This document shows positions 7,906 through 16,614 of a DNA stretch of 64,000 bases, in pieces (position 1 is the stretch's first letter; each line of letters begins with the position of its first letter). Source of the stretch: Pontixanthobacter aquaemixtae (GTDB lineage Bacteria; Pseudomonadota; Alphaproteobacteria; Sphingomonadales; Sphingomonadaceae); contig NZ_WTYX01000002.1 of the NCBI RefSeq assembly GCF_009827395.1, positions 806,001 to 870,000 of the forward strand, in the 5' to 3' direction. Made by a program: the position numbers and the translations under genes. A model generated the notes under the pieces. That model searched no databases and was not told where the DNA came from. It was given only the letters and a program-made list of their open reading frames with translations.

Positions 7906-9348
7906 ATGGCGACGAAGAAGGACGGCGTGGAAGATATCGAAGCGGTAAATCTGGCGGCAGACTGGTCTGACATCAGTCAGGGTTTGCGCAAGGATCTGGG
8001 GCACCAGCTTCACAGCCAGTGGATCAAGCCGATTCAAGTGGGCGGTTTCTGCAAAGACACCGGAACGCTCGATCTGTTTCTGCCGACCGAATTCTCTGCA
8101 AACTGGGTGCAGGATCGCTTTGCCGACCGCCTTTCGCTCGCCTGGAAGATTGCCAAGAGCGATATTCGCAATGTCCGCATTCAAGTTCATCCGGGACGCC
8201 GCAAAGTTCCCGATATGAATCTGGGCAGCGATTACGGAAGCGGGCCAAGCGCAGCCAATGATGGCGCCGATTCGTCGATGATCGCTGTCGCCGCCGGTAC
8301 AATCGGCGAGCAGGGTTTTACCTCTTCGGTCGGGCTGGACCCCTCGCTGACCTTTGCCGCCTTTGTGACCGGCGAAACCAATATTCTCGGCTGCAATGCC
8401 GCGCAGCGTATGGCGGCTACCGAAACGCCGCAATTCAGCCCGCTTTATCTCAAAGCGGCTACCGGTCAGGGCAAGACCCACCTGATGCATGCGATTGGCC
8501 ATGCCTATCTTGCCGCGCATCCGCGTTCGCGCATTTTCTACTGTTCTGCAGAACGCTTCATGGTCGAATTTGTCCAGGCGCTGAAACAGAATCAGATGAT
8601 CGAATTCAAGGCCCGCCTGCGCAGCTTCGATCTGTTGCTGGTGGACGATATACAGTTCATCATCGGCAAGGCGAGCGCTCAGGAAGAGCTGCTCTATACG
8701 ATCGACGCGCTGCTGGCCGAAGGCAAACGGCTGGTCTTTGCCGCGGATCGTGCGCCGCAAGCTCTGGACGGTGTTGAACCGCGCTTGCTCAGCCGTCTGT
8801 CGATGGGCCTTGTCGCAGATATCGCTGCAGCCGACATCGAACTGCGCCGCAAGATTCTCGAATCGAAACTAACGCGCTTTGCGCCGCTTGAAGTGCCTGC
8901 CGATGTGATTGAATTCCTCGCGCGCACTATCACGCGCAATGTTCGCGAATTGGTCGGCGGGCTTAACAAGCTGATCGCCTATGCGCAGCTCACCGGACAA
9001 ACCGTGTCGCTGCAATTGGCCGAAGAACAATTGACCGATATTCTCTCGGCCAATCGCCGCCGGATCACGATTGACGAAATCCAGCGGACGGTATGCCAGT
9101 TCTATCGCATTGATCGCAGCGAGATGAGCAGCAAGCGCCGCGCGCGTGCTGTGGTTCGCCCGCGCCAGGTTGCGATGTATCTGTCAAAGGTCCTGACCCC
9201 GCGCAGCTATCCGGAGATCGGCCGCAAATTTGGTGGCCGTGACCACTCGACCGTGATTCACGCCGTGCGCCTTATCGAAGATTTGCGCACACGCGATGCG
9301 GATATGGATGGCGATGTGCGCAGTCTTCTGCGTCAGCTGGAGAGCTGA
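7906..9348 (+). CDS. dnaA: Chromosomal replication initiator protein DnaA
   Basis: 480 residues. Domain I (about 10-90) contains SQWIKPIQVGGFCKDTGTLD. The AAA+ domain has the Walker A-like loop ATGQGKTHLMHAIGHAYL near residue 190 and Walker B LLVDDIQFI. Domain IV (about 385-480) shows the DnaA-box binding signature GGRDHSTVIHAVR. It binds DnaA boxes and opens the chromosomal origin. The ATG at 7906 fits homologues; a frame open from GTG 7777 would add 43 unconserved residues and cover the leader hairpins. I did not recognise a DnaA-box cluster next to the gene. Confidence 0.97.
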   Translation: MATKKDGVEDIEAVNLAADWSDISQGLRKDLGHQLHSQWIKPIQVGGFCKDTGTLDLFLPTEFSANWVQDRFADRLSLAWKIAKSDIRNVRIQVHPGRRKVPDMNLGSDYGSGPSAANDGADSSMIAVAAGTIGEQGFTSSVGLDPSLTFAAFVTGETNILGCNAAQRMAATETPQFSPLYLKAATGQGKTHLMHAIGHAYLAAHPRSRIFYCSAERFMVEFVQALKQNQMIEFKARLRSFDLLLVDDIQFIIGKASAQEELLYTIDALLAEGKRLVFAADRAPQALDGVEPRLLSRLSMGLVADIAAADIELRRKILESKLTRFAPLEVPADVIEFLARTITRNVRELVGGLNKLIAYAQLTGQTVSLQLAEEQLTDILSANRRRITIDEIQRTVCQFYRIDRSEMSSKRRARAVVRPRQVAMYLSKVLTPRSYPEIGRKFGGRDHSTVIHAVRLIEDLRTRDADMDGDVRSLLRQLES

Positions 9349-9670
9349 TTCATTTGTTGAGTCCCTCAGTCGCCGGAGTCTTTTGTTTAGACCCTCAGTT
9401 GCCGGGCGCGAGCCATCCGGCTCGCTTGGCTACCTCGCATAAGCTCGGGCGGGCAGTTGCCCTTGCGGTTCGCTAGTGGCGAACCGGACTAGAGCGATAC
9501 TGCAAAAGCCGGGAATGACTCGGTCCTGCACGCGCGTCGCCCGGTAGGGCGGTAGCCTAAGGGAGCGGGAAGCGAAGCTGAACCACCGAAGGTGGGACAA
9601 CCGACCGCCGGCGCTTGAGGCAAAGCAAACAGCATCGACAGCCTCTCCACTTCCTGCCAACAGCTTTTCC
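9349..9670. other. Structured intergenic region downstream of dnaA
   Basis: 322 bp without a credible gene. It opens with a 20-bp direct repeat with three differences, spaced 29 bp apart (cores CCCTCAGTCGCCGG at 9363-9376 and CCCTCAGTTGCCGG at 9392-9405). Strong hairpins follow: GCGAGCC/GGCTCGC (9408-9425), GGGC/GCCC (9451-9462) and CGGTTCGC/GCGAACCG (9466-9486), with weaker ones to about 9600. It may be a dispersed palindromic repeat or a structured RNA. No clear terminator of dnaA was seen beyond these hairpins. Confidence 0.45.
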
Positions 9671-10435
9671 ATGACCCTATCCCCCGAACGCCTTGACCGT
9701 TTCGCGCGCCATATCGTGATCCCCGAAGTGGGCGGCGCGGGCCAGGTCGCCCTGGCCGAGGCGCAGGTCACGCTTGTCGGCCTTGGCGGTATTGGCAGCC
9801 CGGCGCTGCAATATCTCGCAGGTGCGGGGATCGGGCAGATCCGCTTGATCGATGATGGCGATGTCGAGCTGTCCAATCTGCAGCGTCAAACGATCTATAC
9901 GCAGCGCGATATCGGCCATTCCAAAGCCGTCGCCGCGCGCCGGTGGTTGGCCAATTTTGACAGCGAGATCGCAGTCGATGTGCGCGATGACAGGGTAACG
10001 CGCGAAAATGCTGCGGACTTGCTCGAAGGATCGGGACTGGTCCTCGATGGAACCGATACATTTGCAACACGCCTCGCCGTTTCGGACAGCTGCGTCGCGC
10101 TGGGCATTCCGTTGCTCAGCGCTGCGGTCGGCCGCTTTCAGGGGCAGGTTGCCGCCTTTGCTGGCCATTTGCCCGAACACTCTTGTTACCGCTGCTATGT
10201 TGGCGATGCCTTCGATGCCGATGATTGTGACACTTGCGCCGATGACGGAATGCTGGGCGCGATGGCCGGATGGGCGGGCAGCTTTGCCGCGATGCAGGCG
10301 GTGCGGTTGTTGCTGGAAGGCAAAGCTGCGCTAGGCGATCCGGGCTGGGGCAAGCTGCACATGCTCGACGGACTGAAACCGGCGATGCGTACACTCAACA
10401 TCGCGAAGGACCCTGAGTGCAGGGCGTGTTCTTAG
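9671..10435 (+). CDS. moeB: HesA/MoeB/ThiF family adenylyltransferase (molybdopterin-synthase adenylyltransferase-like)
   Basis: 254 residues. The Rossmann nucleotide loop GLGGIGSPALQYLAGAG (about 35-52), the LSNLQRQTIYTQRDIG segment and zinc ligands CYRC (near 176) and CRAC at the C-terminus define the E1-like MoeB/ThiF fold. It adenylates the C-terminal glycine of a ubiquitin-like sulfur carrier (MoaD or ThiS). There is no C-terminal rhodanese domain. MoaD and ThiS are not in the window, so MoeB versus ThiF cannot be decided from context. It converges with the next gene, overlapping by 4 bp. Confidence 0.83.
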   Translation: MTLSPERLDRFARHIVIPEVGGAGQVALAEAQVTLVGLGGIGSPALQYLAGAGIGQIRLIDDGDVELSNLQRQTIYTQRDIGHSKAVAARRWLANFDSEIAVDVRDDRVTRENAADLLEGSGLVLDGTDTFATRLAVSDSCVALGIPLLSAAVGRFQGQVAAFAGHLPEHSCYRCYVGDAFDADDCDTCADDGMLGAMAGWAGSFAAMQAVRLLLEGKAALGDPGWGKLHMLDGLKPAMRTLNIAKDPECRACS

Positions 10436-10878
10436 TTTTGGGCGGAATAGTACCAAACACGGCGGATCAGCGCGTCTTCAAATTCATAAACCACGATTGA
10501 TGACTGCGATTTCACCGTGCCATCGGCGGCTTGCCAATGCGCTGTTTCGCGCAGGGTCAGGAACCGGCCATTCTCGATCACATCGTCAAATGCGCTCCAA
10601 ATTTTGGTTGGTGATGCAAAATAGCTTTGCATTTGTTCGGCCAGCGCATCGCGGCCATTGGCGACGATTTCCGAATTGCCGCCTTCGATTGCAATCCATT
10701 GGATTTCAGCATGCATCATGGAGCGCATGAGTTCGAGATCGCGGATATTATACGCCGCCACATATTTCGAAACGGTCGTCTCCTGAATGCTTGATTCGCG
10801 CGCTGTTGCACTTTCGCTGCCGTGTAGTGCGGAAACAACCAAAGCGGCGGCCAAGCCGAGGCTTACAAAATTGCGCAT
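10432..10878 (-). CDS. Exported SnoaL/NTF2-like domain protein
   Basis: 148 residues with a signal peptide (about 1-27, ending ESATA). The rest fits the SnoaL-like/DUF4440 cone fold: YVAAYNIRDLELMRSMMHAE, then strands ending in IRRVWYYSAQN. Such proteins are usually small enzymes or binding proteins, and no catalytic role can be assigned. ATG at 10878 follows GAGAAGG. It lies just downstream of cobB on the same strand, 17 bases away, so the two may be cotranscribed. Confidence 0.65.
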   Translation of the reverse strand: MRNFVSLGLAAALVVSALHGSESATARESSIQETTVSKYVAAYNIRDLELMRSMMHAEIQWIAIEGGNSEIVANGRDALAEQMQSYFASPTKIWSAFDDVIENGRFLTLRETAHWQAADGTVKSQSSIVVYEFEDALIRRVWYYSAQN

Positions 10879-10895
10879 GTCGATACCTTCTCCAA

Positions 10896-11600
10896 CTACC
10901 CCGCTAACACTTCAGCCACCCAGGCGGGAACAACCTCGCTTGCCTTGCCCAGCCGCGATTCTTCAAACCAATTTGAACCCTGGCTCCGTTCCAGATTGAG
11001 TTCCAGCGTTTGCATACCCAATTGCCGCGCATCGCGGACAAAGCCTGCTGCCGGATAAACAGCACCCGACGTTCCTATCGATACAAACAGGTCAGCCTGC
11101 CGGAGCGCGCCGTAAATCTCCTCCATCCGGTACGGCATCTCACCAAACCAGACGACATCGGGGCGCAGCGCCTTCGCGCCGCAAGCCGGGCAGTCCGGAC
11201 GGTCGATCAACGGCCCGGTCCAGGGCGAGCGCTTGTCGCAGGCGATGCACCACGCATTCAGGTGCGTCCCATGCATATGCAGAACGTTCTTCGCTCCGGC
11301 GCGTTCGTGCAGATCATCGACATTCTGCGTGACAATCAGCACCTCTCCGCCCCATTCGCGTTCAAGCCGCGCCAATGCCTCATGCGCGGGATTGGGCTGC
11401 TTGGTCTGGATCGCCTCGCGCCGCATGTCGTAGAAGCGCAGCACCAGATCGGGGTCACGCTGGAACGCCTCGGGCGTGGCAACATCTTCGACTTTATGCT
11501 GTTCCCACAATCCACCGCCGTCGCGGAATGTGTCGATTCCGCTTTCCGCGCTGATCCCCGCACCGGTGAGAATCACGATATTGCCAATTTCAGTGCCCAA
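10896..11600 (-). CDS. cobB: NAD-dependent protein deacylase, Sir2 family class III
   Basis: 234 residues. Sirtuin hallmarks in order: LTGAGISAESGIDTFR near residue 12, TQNVDDLHERAG, catalytic His in HMHGT, zinc ligands CIAC and CPAC, and IGTSGAVYPAAG. The YDMRR segment places the Tyr and Arg that give class III enzymes desuccinylase activity. The start is TTG at 11600, preceded by GGAGAAGGG; no upstream ATG is in frame. That ribosome binding site directly abuts a palindromic repeat (11611-11640). Confidence 0.93.
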   Translation of the reverse strand: MGTEIGNIVILTGAGISAESGIDTFRDGGGLWEQHKVEDVATPEAFQRDPDLVLRFYDMRREAIQTKQPNPAHEALARLEREWGGEVLIVTQNVDDLHERAGAKNVLHMHGTHLNAWCIACDKRSPWTGPLIDRPDCPACGAKALRPDVVWFGEMPYRMEEIYGALRQADLFVSIGTSGAVYPAAGFVRDARQLGMQTLELNLERSQGSNWFEESRLGKASEVVPAWVAEVLAG

Positions 11601-11610
11601 ATGCCCTTCT

Positions 11611-11698
11611 CCGTTCGCCCTGAGCTTGTCGAAGGGCTGCTTTTCCTTTTACCACGCTAGAAGAAAGTGCAGGGCTTCGACAAGCTCAGCCCGAGCGG
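11611..11698. repeat. Pair of inverted REP-like palindromic repeats
   Basis: Two ~30-bp copies (11611-11640 and 11669-11698) in opposite orientation share the core CTGAGCTTGTCGAAG / CTTCGACAAGCTCAG. This core is a widespread dispersed intergenic palindrome in Proteobacteria. The pair can form a long hairpin between the divergent cobB and dapB genes and reaches to within 11 bp of both start codons. Confidence 0.85.
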
Positions 11699-11708
11699 AG
11701 TTCTACTT

Positions 11709-12437
11709 ATGACAAGGATTGGCATTATCGGCAGCAAAGGCCGCATGGGTGGTGCCCTACAGCAAGCGATTGCGGATGCAGGGCATGATTATGCGGGCGG
11801 GGCGGACCAAGGTGATGATGTCAGCGCGCTGGCCGCAAAGGCCGATGTGCTGGTGGATTTCTCTGCGCCCGCAGCACTGCAGGCGAATCTAGACGCTGCC
11901 ATCGCGGCGGGCGTTCCCGTGGCCATTGGCACCACCGGACTGGATGACACGCATCATACCGCCATCGACAAGGCGGCTCAGCAGATCGCGGTTCTGCAAA
12001 CCGGCAACACATCGCATGGCGTGACGCTGCTCGCGCATCTGGTCGAACAGGCTGCGTCCCGGCTGGGTGATGATTGGGATATCGAGATTGTCGAAATGCA
12101 TCACCGGATGAAAGTCGATGCGCCTTCGGGCACCGCGCTGCTGCTGGGTGAAGCCGCCGCCAAGGGGCGGGGCATTGATCTGGCCGCAAACTCCGAACGC
12201 GGCAGAGACGGCCAAACCGGCGCGCGCGGGCAAGGTGCGATCGGCTTCGCCAGCTTGCGCGGCGGAACCGTCGCGGGTGATCACAGCGTCACTTTCGCAG
12301 GCAATGAGGAACGCCTCACTCTCACGCACAACGCGGAGAACCGGATGATCTTTGCTCGCGGTGCAGTGAAGGCGGCTGAGTGGTTGGTTGGACGCGCTGC
12401 TGGCCGTTACACAATGCCGCAGGTTCTCGACCTTTGA
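11709..12437 (+). CDS. dapB: 4-hydroxy-tetrahydrodipicolinate reductase
   Basis: 242 residues. The NAD(P)-binding loop GIIGSKGRMGGALQQA opens the protein. The DapB signature IEIVEMHHRMKVDAPSGTA contains the catalytic His pair and Lys. It reduces the product of DapA in the diaminopimelate/lysine pathway that feeds cell-wall synthesis. ATG at 11709 is chosen because upstream frame residues come from the repeat. Its stop overlaps the start of nth (TTGA). DapE lies nearby on the other strand. Confidence 0.96.
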   Translation: MTRIGIIGSKGRMGGALQQAIADAGHDYAGGADQGDDVSALAAKADVLVDFSAPAALQANLDAAIAAGVPVAIGTTGLDDTHHTAIDKAAQQIAVLQTGNTSHGVTLLAHLVEQAASRLGDDWDIEIVEMHHRMKVDAPSGTALLLGEAAAKGRGIDLAANSERGRDGQTGARGQGAIGFASLRGGTVAGDHSVTFAGNEERLTLTHNAENRMIFARGAVKAAEWLVGRAAGRYTMPQVLDL

Positions 12438-13081
12438 CCAAGGACCAGATCTTCGAATTCTTCCGGCGTTTGGCAGAAGACAATCCCGAGCCGGAGACGG
12501 AGCTGGAATATGGCAACGCCTACCAGCTTGTGGTTGCGGTCGCCTTGTCGGCGCAGGCAACCGATGTCGGGGTCAACAAGGCAACGCGCCGGTTGTTCGC
12601 AGAAATTACGACGCCCGAACAAATGGTTGCGCTGGGCGAGGATGGGCTGAAAGAGCACATCAAGACAATCGGCCTGTTCAATTCGAAAGCAAAGAACGTG
12701 ATCCTGCTCTCGCAGCGGCTGATTGATCATTATGGCAGCGAAGTGCCCGATGATCGCGACGAGTTGGTTACGCTCCCGGGTGTCGGGCGCAAAACCGCCA
12801 ATGTCGTTCTCAATTGCTGGTTCAAGCAGGAAACCTTTGCGGTCGATACGCATATTCTGCGCGTCGGAAACCGGACCGGATTGGCCAAGGGCAAGACGCC
12901 CGATGCGGTCGAGAAGAAGCTCGATAAACGCGTTCCGCAACCTTTTCGCCTGCATGCGCATCACTGGTTGATCCTGCATGGCCGCTATGTCTGCAAAGCG
13001 CGCACGCCTGAATGCTGGCGCTGCCAGCTGACCGATCTGTGCAGCTTCCGCAAGAAGGTGCTGGAGAAGCCTAAGCGCTGA
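12434..13081 (+). CDS. nth: Endonuclease III, DNA glycosylase/AP lyase
   Basis: 215 residues. The helix-hairpin-helix LPGVGRKTANVVL carries the catalytic Lys, followed by the catalytic Asp in AVDTHILRVGNR. The 4Fe-4S cluster motif C-x6-C-x2-C-x5-C (CKARTPECWRCQLTDLC) is complete. It removes oxidised pyrimidines in base excision repair. The frame has no good ATG: the natural start is TTG at 12434, overlapping the dapB stop as TTGA, so translation is probably coupled. The 3' end overlaps dapE by 11 bp. Confidence 0.95.
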   Translation: MTKDQIFEFFRRLAEDNPEPETELEYGNAYQLVVAVALSAQATDVGVNKATRRLFAEITTPEQMVALGEDGLKEHIKTIGLFNSKAKNVILLSQRLIDHYGSEVPDDRDELVTLPGVGRKTANVVLNCWFKQETFAVDTHILRVGNRTGLAKGKTPDAVEKKLDKRVPQPFRLHAHHWLILHGRYVCKARTPECWRCQLTDLCSFRKKVLEKPKR

Positions 13082-14195
13082 GCACGGCTTTCGCGATCCG
13101 TGCGTATATCCGCGCAAGGGTCTGCAAATCTTCCATCGCAACGGCCTCATCGCGCTTGTGCATGGTTGCATTGCACAGACCGAATTCGATCACTGGGCAT
13201 ACAGCGCGCAGGAAGCGGGCGTCGGACGTTCCGCCCGTCGTCGAAGGCTCTGGATCGAGGCCGGTTTCGGCTTTCACCGCTTCGGCGACTATCCGGCTGA
13301 AGTCCCCCGGCGGCGTCAGGAACGGTTCGCCCGAGATGATCGGCTTCGCTGCGCCCCCGTGCCTTTCCGCAATCGCGCCTACCAGTTCCGACAGAGACGC
13401 GCCGCTATGCGTATCGTTAAAGCGGATGGAAATGCGCGCGGTGGCTTTGGCCGGAATGACATTATGCGCGGGGTTGCCCACTTCGAGATCGGTGATTTCA
13501 AGGTTGGATGGCTGGAACCACTCGGTCCCCTCATCGAGCACAAGCGCATCGAGCTCCGCCAGGATCGCGACCAGTTTCGGCAGCGGGTTGTCGGCCAGAT
13601 GCGGGTAGGCGACATGCCCCTGCGTCCCCTCAACCTCGATCCAGATATTGACCGAACCGCGCCGCCCGATTTTGATCATATCGCCAAGCTGGTTGACCGA
13701 AGTCGGCTCGCCCACAAGGCACAGATCGGGCGTATCGCCGCTTTCCTTCATGAAATCGATCAGCGCGCGTGTGCCATAGACTGCGGGGCCTTCTTCGTCG
13801 CCGGTGATGATGAAGCTGACTGTGCCTGCATCGGCAGGGACATCCGCCATCGCCGCGACCATCGATGCAATCGAGCCCTTCATATCCACCGCGCCGCGCC
13901 CATAGAGAAGATCGCCGCGCTGTTCGGGAGCGAAGGGGGCGCTGGTCCACCCTTCGCCGGGGGGAACCACGTCCAGATGCCCGGCAAAGGCAAAGTGTTT
14001 CGACCCTTCCGGCCCGCGCCGGATGGCGAACAGGTTTTCGACCGGACCATCGGGCTCTTCGCCTTTTACAAAGCGATGAACCTCAAAACCGAGCGGTTCC
14101 AGCATTGCTTCCATCACATCGAACACCAGCCCAGTCGCAGGTGTTACACTGGGCGCGGAGATCAGCTTTTCGGCAAGGTCTATGGCGTTGTTCAT
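13071..14195 (-). CDS. dapE: Succinyl-diaminopimelate desuccinylase
   Basis: 374 residues. M20 metallopeptidase signatures: FAGHLDVVPPGEGW (zinc His and Asp), GRGAVDMKGSIASMV, and the catalytic Glu in TGDEEGPAVYGTRAL. It hydrolyses N-succinyl-LL-diaminopimelate, a later step of the pathway that includes DapB, encoded 1 kb away. ATG at 14195 is preferred because homologues begin DLAEKLISAPSVTPATG; a GTG at 14216 would add seven residues. It is divergent from the cupin gene. Confidence 0.95.
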   Translation of the reverse strand: MNNAIDLAEKLISAPSVTPATGLVFDVMEAMLEPLGFEVHRFVKGEEPDGPVENLFAIRRGPEGSKHFAFAGHLDVVPPGEGWTSAPFAPEQRGDLLYGRGAVDMKGSIASMVAAMADVPADAGTVSFIITGDEEGPAVYGTRALIDFMKESGDTPDLCLVGEPTSVNQLGDMIKIGRRGSVNIWIEVEGTQGHVAYPHLADNPLPKLVAILAELDALVLDEGTEWFQPSNLEITDLEVGNPAHNVIPAKATARISIRFNDTHSGASLSELVGAIAERHGGAAKPIISGEPFLTPPGDFSRIVAEAVKAETGLDPEPSTTGGTSDARFLRAVCPVIEFGLCNATMHKRDEAVAMEDLQTLARIYARIAKAVLSA

Positions 14196-14247
14196 CACCG
14201 TCTGGTTAAACCACACCGCAACCCGTTACCAGCCGGAGAATCCTGCC

Positions 14248-14715
14248 ATGCCCAAACTTGATCTTGAAGCGATCCCCCAGACCAACGCGACAGGCTATCC
14301 GTCGCCATTTGATAGAGAGGTCGAGGGACGCTGGTATCGCAGGCTTGCTCCGGCGGCGGGATTGACCAAGATGGGCGCGAGCCATGTCACGCTGAAACCC
14401 GGCGCTTGGTCGTCGCAGCGGCATTGGCACAGCGCGCAGGACGAGTTGCTGGTGATGATCAGCGGTGAAGCGCAGCTGGTCGAGGACGACGGCGAGATAA
14501 CTGTCGGGCCGGGCGATGTGCTGAGCTGGGCGGCGGGCGCGAAGAACGGGCATCATCTGGTCAATCGTTCCTCCAGCGACTGCTGCTTTGTCGTGGTCAG
14601 CGCGGGGCCCCGCGAAGAGGATTCGGGCGAATATCCCGACATCGATATGATGTTCGATGCTGAAGGATATGCGCGCAAGGACGGCACGCGCTACCCCGCC
14701 GAGCGGATTCCCTAG
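14248..14715 (+). CDS. Cupin domain-containing protein
   Basis: 155 residues. The double cupin motif is clear: WHSAQDELLVMISGEAQLVE (metal His and Glu), then VGPGDVLSWAAG and a downstream His in GHHLVN. The N-terminal segment before it (YPSPFDREVEGRWYRRL) is shared with small bacterial cupins of unknown substrate. ATG at 14248 follows GGAG; an upstream in-frame extension overlaps the dapE start and is not conserved. The 3' end overlaps the convergent nuclease gene by 4 bp. Confidence 0.8.
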   Translation: MPKLDLEAIPQTNATGYPSPFDREVEGRWYRRLAPAAGLTKMGASHVTLKPGAWSSQRHWHSAQDELLVMISGEAQLVEDDGEITVGPGDVLSWAAGAKNGHHLVNRSSSDCCFVVVSAGPREEDSGEYPDIDMMFDAEGYARKDGTRYPAERIP

Positions 14716-15629
14716 CGGGAAGATTCTGGCTCCGGCAGCGGGCCGGGTGCAAAGGCCTGATCGAGCATTGCGGCCATCCTCAGCCCGGCTTGGCGGATCC
14801 GCCGCTGCGCCACCGGTATCGCCTCGACAATGTCCTCCTGCGTCAGCGCAGCCTCATCGGGCAAGTCACTGGCGCAGGGATCGGTATTGAAAGCGTTCGG
14901 ATAGACAAAATCGCGCGCGGCCTGCCAGCTTTCGCGGCCCCAATCGGCCGGTTCGCCGCCGCCATAATCGGCGCGCTCTGCTGCGCTGTAGCGGCGCACC
15001 ATGGGCCGCTCGGTCGAAGTGATCGCGCGCTCTGCCAAGGCACCGTCCCAGATCCAATGCAGGTTCATATCGGGCACGATGCCATACGCCGTTTTGCGGT
15101 CATTGCCGCCGCGATCATCCTTGTCGCCCGAATGCAGCGGCATGTGAATATCGCCCACAAAGTGCACCATAAAGGCGAGCGCTTCGAGGCGGATATGCGC
15201 GGGCAGGCTCTCGTCAGCCAGCAAACGCTGGTTGCGTTCGATTTGCGCGGTCACGCAATTGCCACCGCTACAATTCTTCCAAGGCTCATAGGCGTCGCAA
15301 ACCGGTGTCGTGCGATAATGCCATGCCGCCGTATAGCCCCAACGCCAGCGGGTGCGCCTGACGCAATCGGGCCACACCGTCGCGTCTTCCAGCGTTTTCA
15401 ATGCGCATTCGGGCGTGCCTAGCTGCTTCTCATATTTGAGCAATTGTTCGAGCGCGCGCCGCGTTTCCGGCTTGATATTGGCCAAGGCAATCTGGCCGGT
15501 CGTGCGATGTCCATAGCCGCCCCAGGCAAGCGCCGGTGGTGGCAGCACGCTGGCGCTGATGATCGCAATCGTGGCAACAAGCCGCGCGATTACGCCGAAG
15601 GATTGGTCTCGTACTGCTCTAATACCCAC
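14712..15629 (-). CDS. S1/P1 nuclease family protein, secreted
   Basis: 305 residues. After a signal peptide (about 1-34, ending PPPALA) the mature protein begins with the Trp that ligates zinc in S1/P1 nucleases (WGGYGHRTTGQIA). Other zinc ligands are visible: HFVGDIHMPLHSGDKDD and NLHWIWD. These are trinuclear-zinc nucleases that degrade single-stranded nucleic acids. GTG at 15629 is favoured because AGAGGA lies seven bases upstream. The first 40 bp overlap the 3' end of the GST gene, suggesting coupled expression. Confidence 0.87.
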   Translation of the reverse strand: MGIRAVRDQSFGVIARLVATIAIISASVLPPPALAWGGYGHRTTGQIALANIKPETRRALEQLLKYEKQLGTPECALKTLEDATVWPDCVRRTRWRWGYTAAWHYRTTPVCDAYEPWKNCSGGNCVTAQIERNQRLLADESLPAHIRLEALAFMVHFVGDIHMPLHSGDKDDRGGNDRKTAYGIVPDMNLHWIWDGALAERAITSTERPMVRRYSAAERADYGGGEPADWGRESWQAARDFVYPNAFNTDPCASDLPDEAALTQEDIVEAIPVAQRRIRQAGLRMAAMLDQAFAPGPLPEPESSR

Positions 15630-16255
15630 TGCTCGTCCTCTGCACTGGCTAGCCAGTGCTGCATCCATTCATGTTCCCACAGCGCTTGCATGTAGGTTTC
15701 GGCGAAGGCCGGAACACCGATGCCGTAAGTCAGAAACCGGCTGACCACCGGTGCGTAAAATATGTCGGCCGCGCCGAACGTCCCGAACAGATAGGGCCCG
15801 CCCTGTCCAAAGCGCGCACGCGCTTCTGCCCACAGCGTAAGAATACGCACAATATCCCCCTTGGTATTCTCGCTGATGGTCACGCCTTCGAAACGCTTGC
15901 GCATATTCATCGGGCATTCGCTGCGCAGCGGAATGTATGAACTGTGCATTTCCGCAACCATAGACCGCGCCATGCCGCGCGCTGTTTCGTCTTTCGGCCA
16001 GAACCGATCGCGGCCGACCTTGTCGCCGCAATATTCCATGATCGCCAGGCTATCCCAGATTACGGTGTCGCCGTCCCACAGGATCGGGACCTTGCCCGCC
16101 GGCATGATTTCGCCCGATTCCTTTTTAGCCGTGGCCCATTCTTCACCGCCGATATTGACGATAATCTCGTCAAAATGGAGCCCCGATTGCTTCATCGCCA
16201 GCCAGCCGCGCAGCGACCAGCTCGAATAGTTCTTGTTGCCGATGATCAGCTTCAT
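15590..16255 (-). CDS. Glutathione S-transferase family protein
   Basis: 221 residues. The N-terminal thioredoxin-like domain contains KNYSSWSLRGWLAMKQSG with the likely catalytic Ser, then AGKVPILWDGDTVIWDSLAIMEY, the cis-Pro and glutathione-binding segment. The helical C-terminal domain follows from about residue 90. Substrate unknown. ATG at 16255 follows AAGG at the usual distance. A frame continuing upstream to 16450 is not part of the GST fold. Confidence 0.88.
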   Translation of the reverse strand: MKLIIGNKNYSSWSLRGWLAMKQSGLHFDEIIVNIGGEEWATAKKESGEIMPAGKVPILWDGDTVIWDSLAIMEYCGDKVGRDRFWPKDETARGMARSMVAEMHSSYIPLRSECPMNMRKRFEGVTISENTKGDIVRILTLWAEARARFGQGGPYLFGTFGAADIFYAPVVSRFLTYGIGVPAFAETYMQALWEHEWMQHWLASAEDEQWVLEQYETNPSA

Positions 16256-16614
16256 CGTTGTTACCTTATTGCCACCTGAAACGTGCCGTAGGCGTTCATC
16301 CTTTCTATGTCGAGCCTGAACAGATGGACCACATGGACCACAGTCCTGGGCCAAAATTTCTGGGCCCAAACCCACCCGCGCATTGGGGTTTCGAAGCTGC
16401 GCAAGGTAGCTTTTCAGATAGGTTCGGGCTTCGTCCGGGGTCATCCGCAATTCTATGGCGGAAAGTTTCGGAGTAGGAAAATGCCTCTGTCATCATTGCG
16501 AAGGCAGGGATCAAGATGGCATCACAATCACCAATCCGCTTGCCAGACGGCATTCTTATGCCGGATATAGCCCTTATCTAGACCCCTGCCTCAGCAGAGG
16601 CGACGGAGAATGAG
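16256..16614. other. Intergenic region without a supported gene
   Basis: 359 bp between the GST and VOC genes, which diverge. A 65-codon minus-strand frame (16256-16450), in frame with the GST gene, could encode a remnant beginning MTPDEARTYLKSYLAQL, but it has no obvious ribosome binding site. There is a tandem TGGACCAC repeat at about 16324-16340 and a TGGGCC/GGGCCCA dyad near 16350-16370. No terminator or promoter could be assigned with confidence. Confidence 0.35.

Noticed and set aside
9430-9876. 148-residue minus-strand frame after dnaA
   Set aside because: It overlaps moeB antisense and the hairpin-rich region; composition is not protein-like.
16305-16553. 82-residue minus-strand frame between GST and VOC genes
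   Set aside because: No ribosome binding site, no signal or domain, composition like intergenic DNA.
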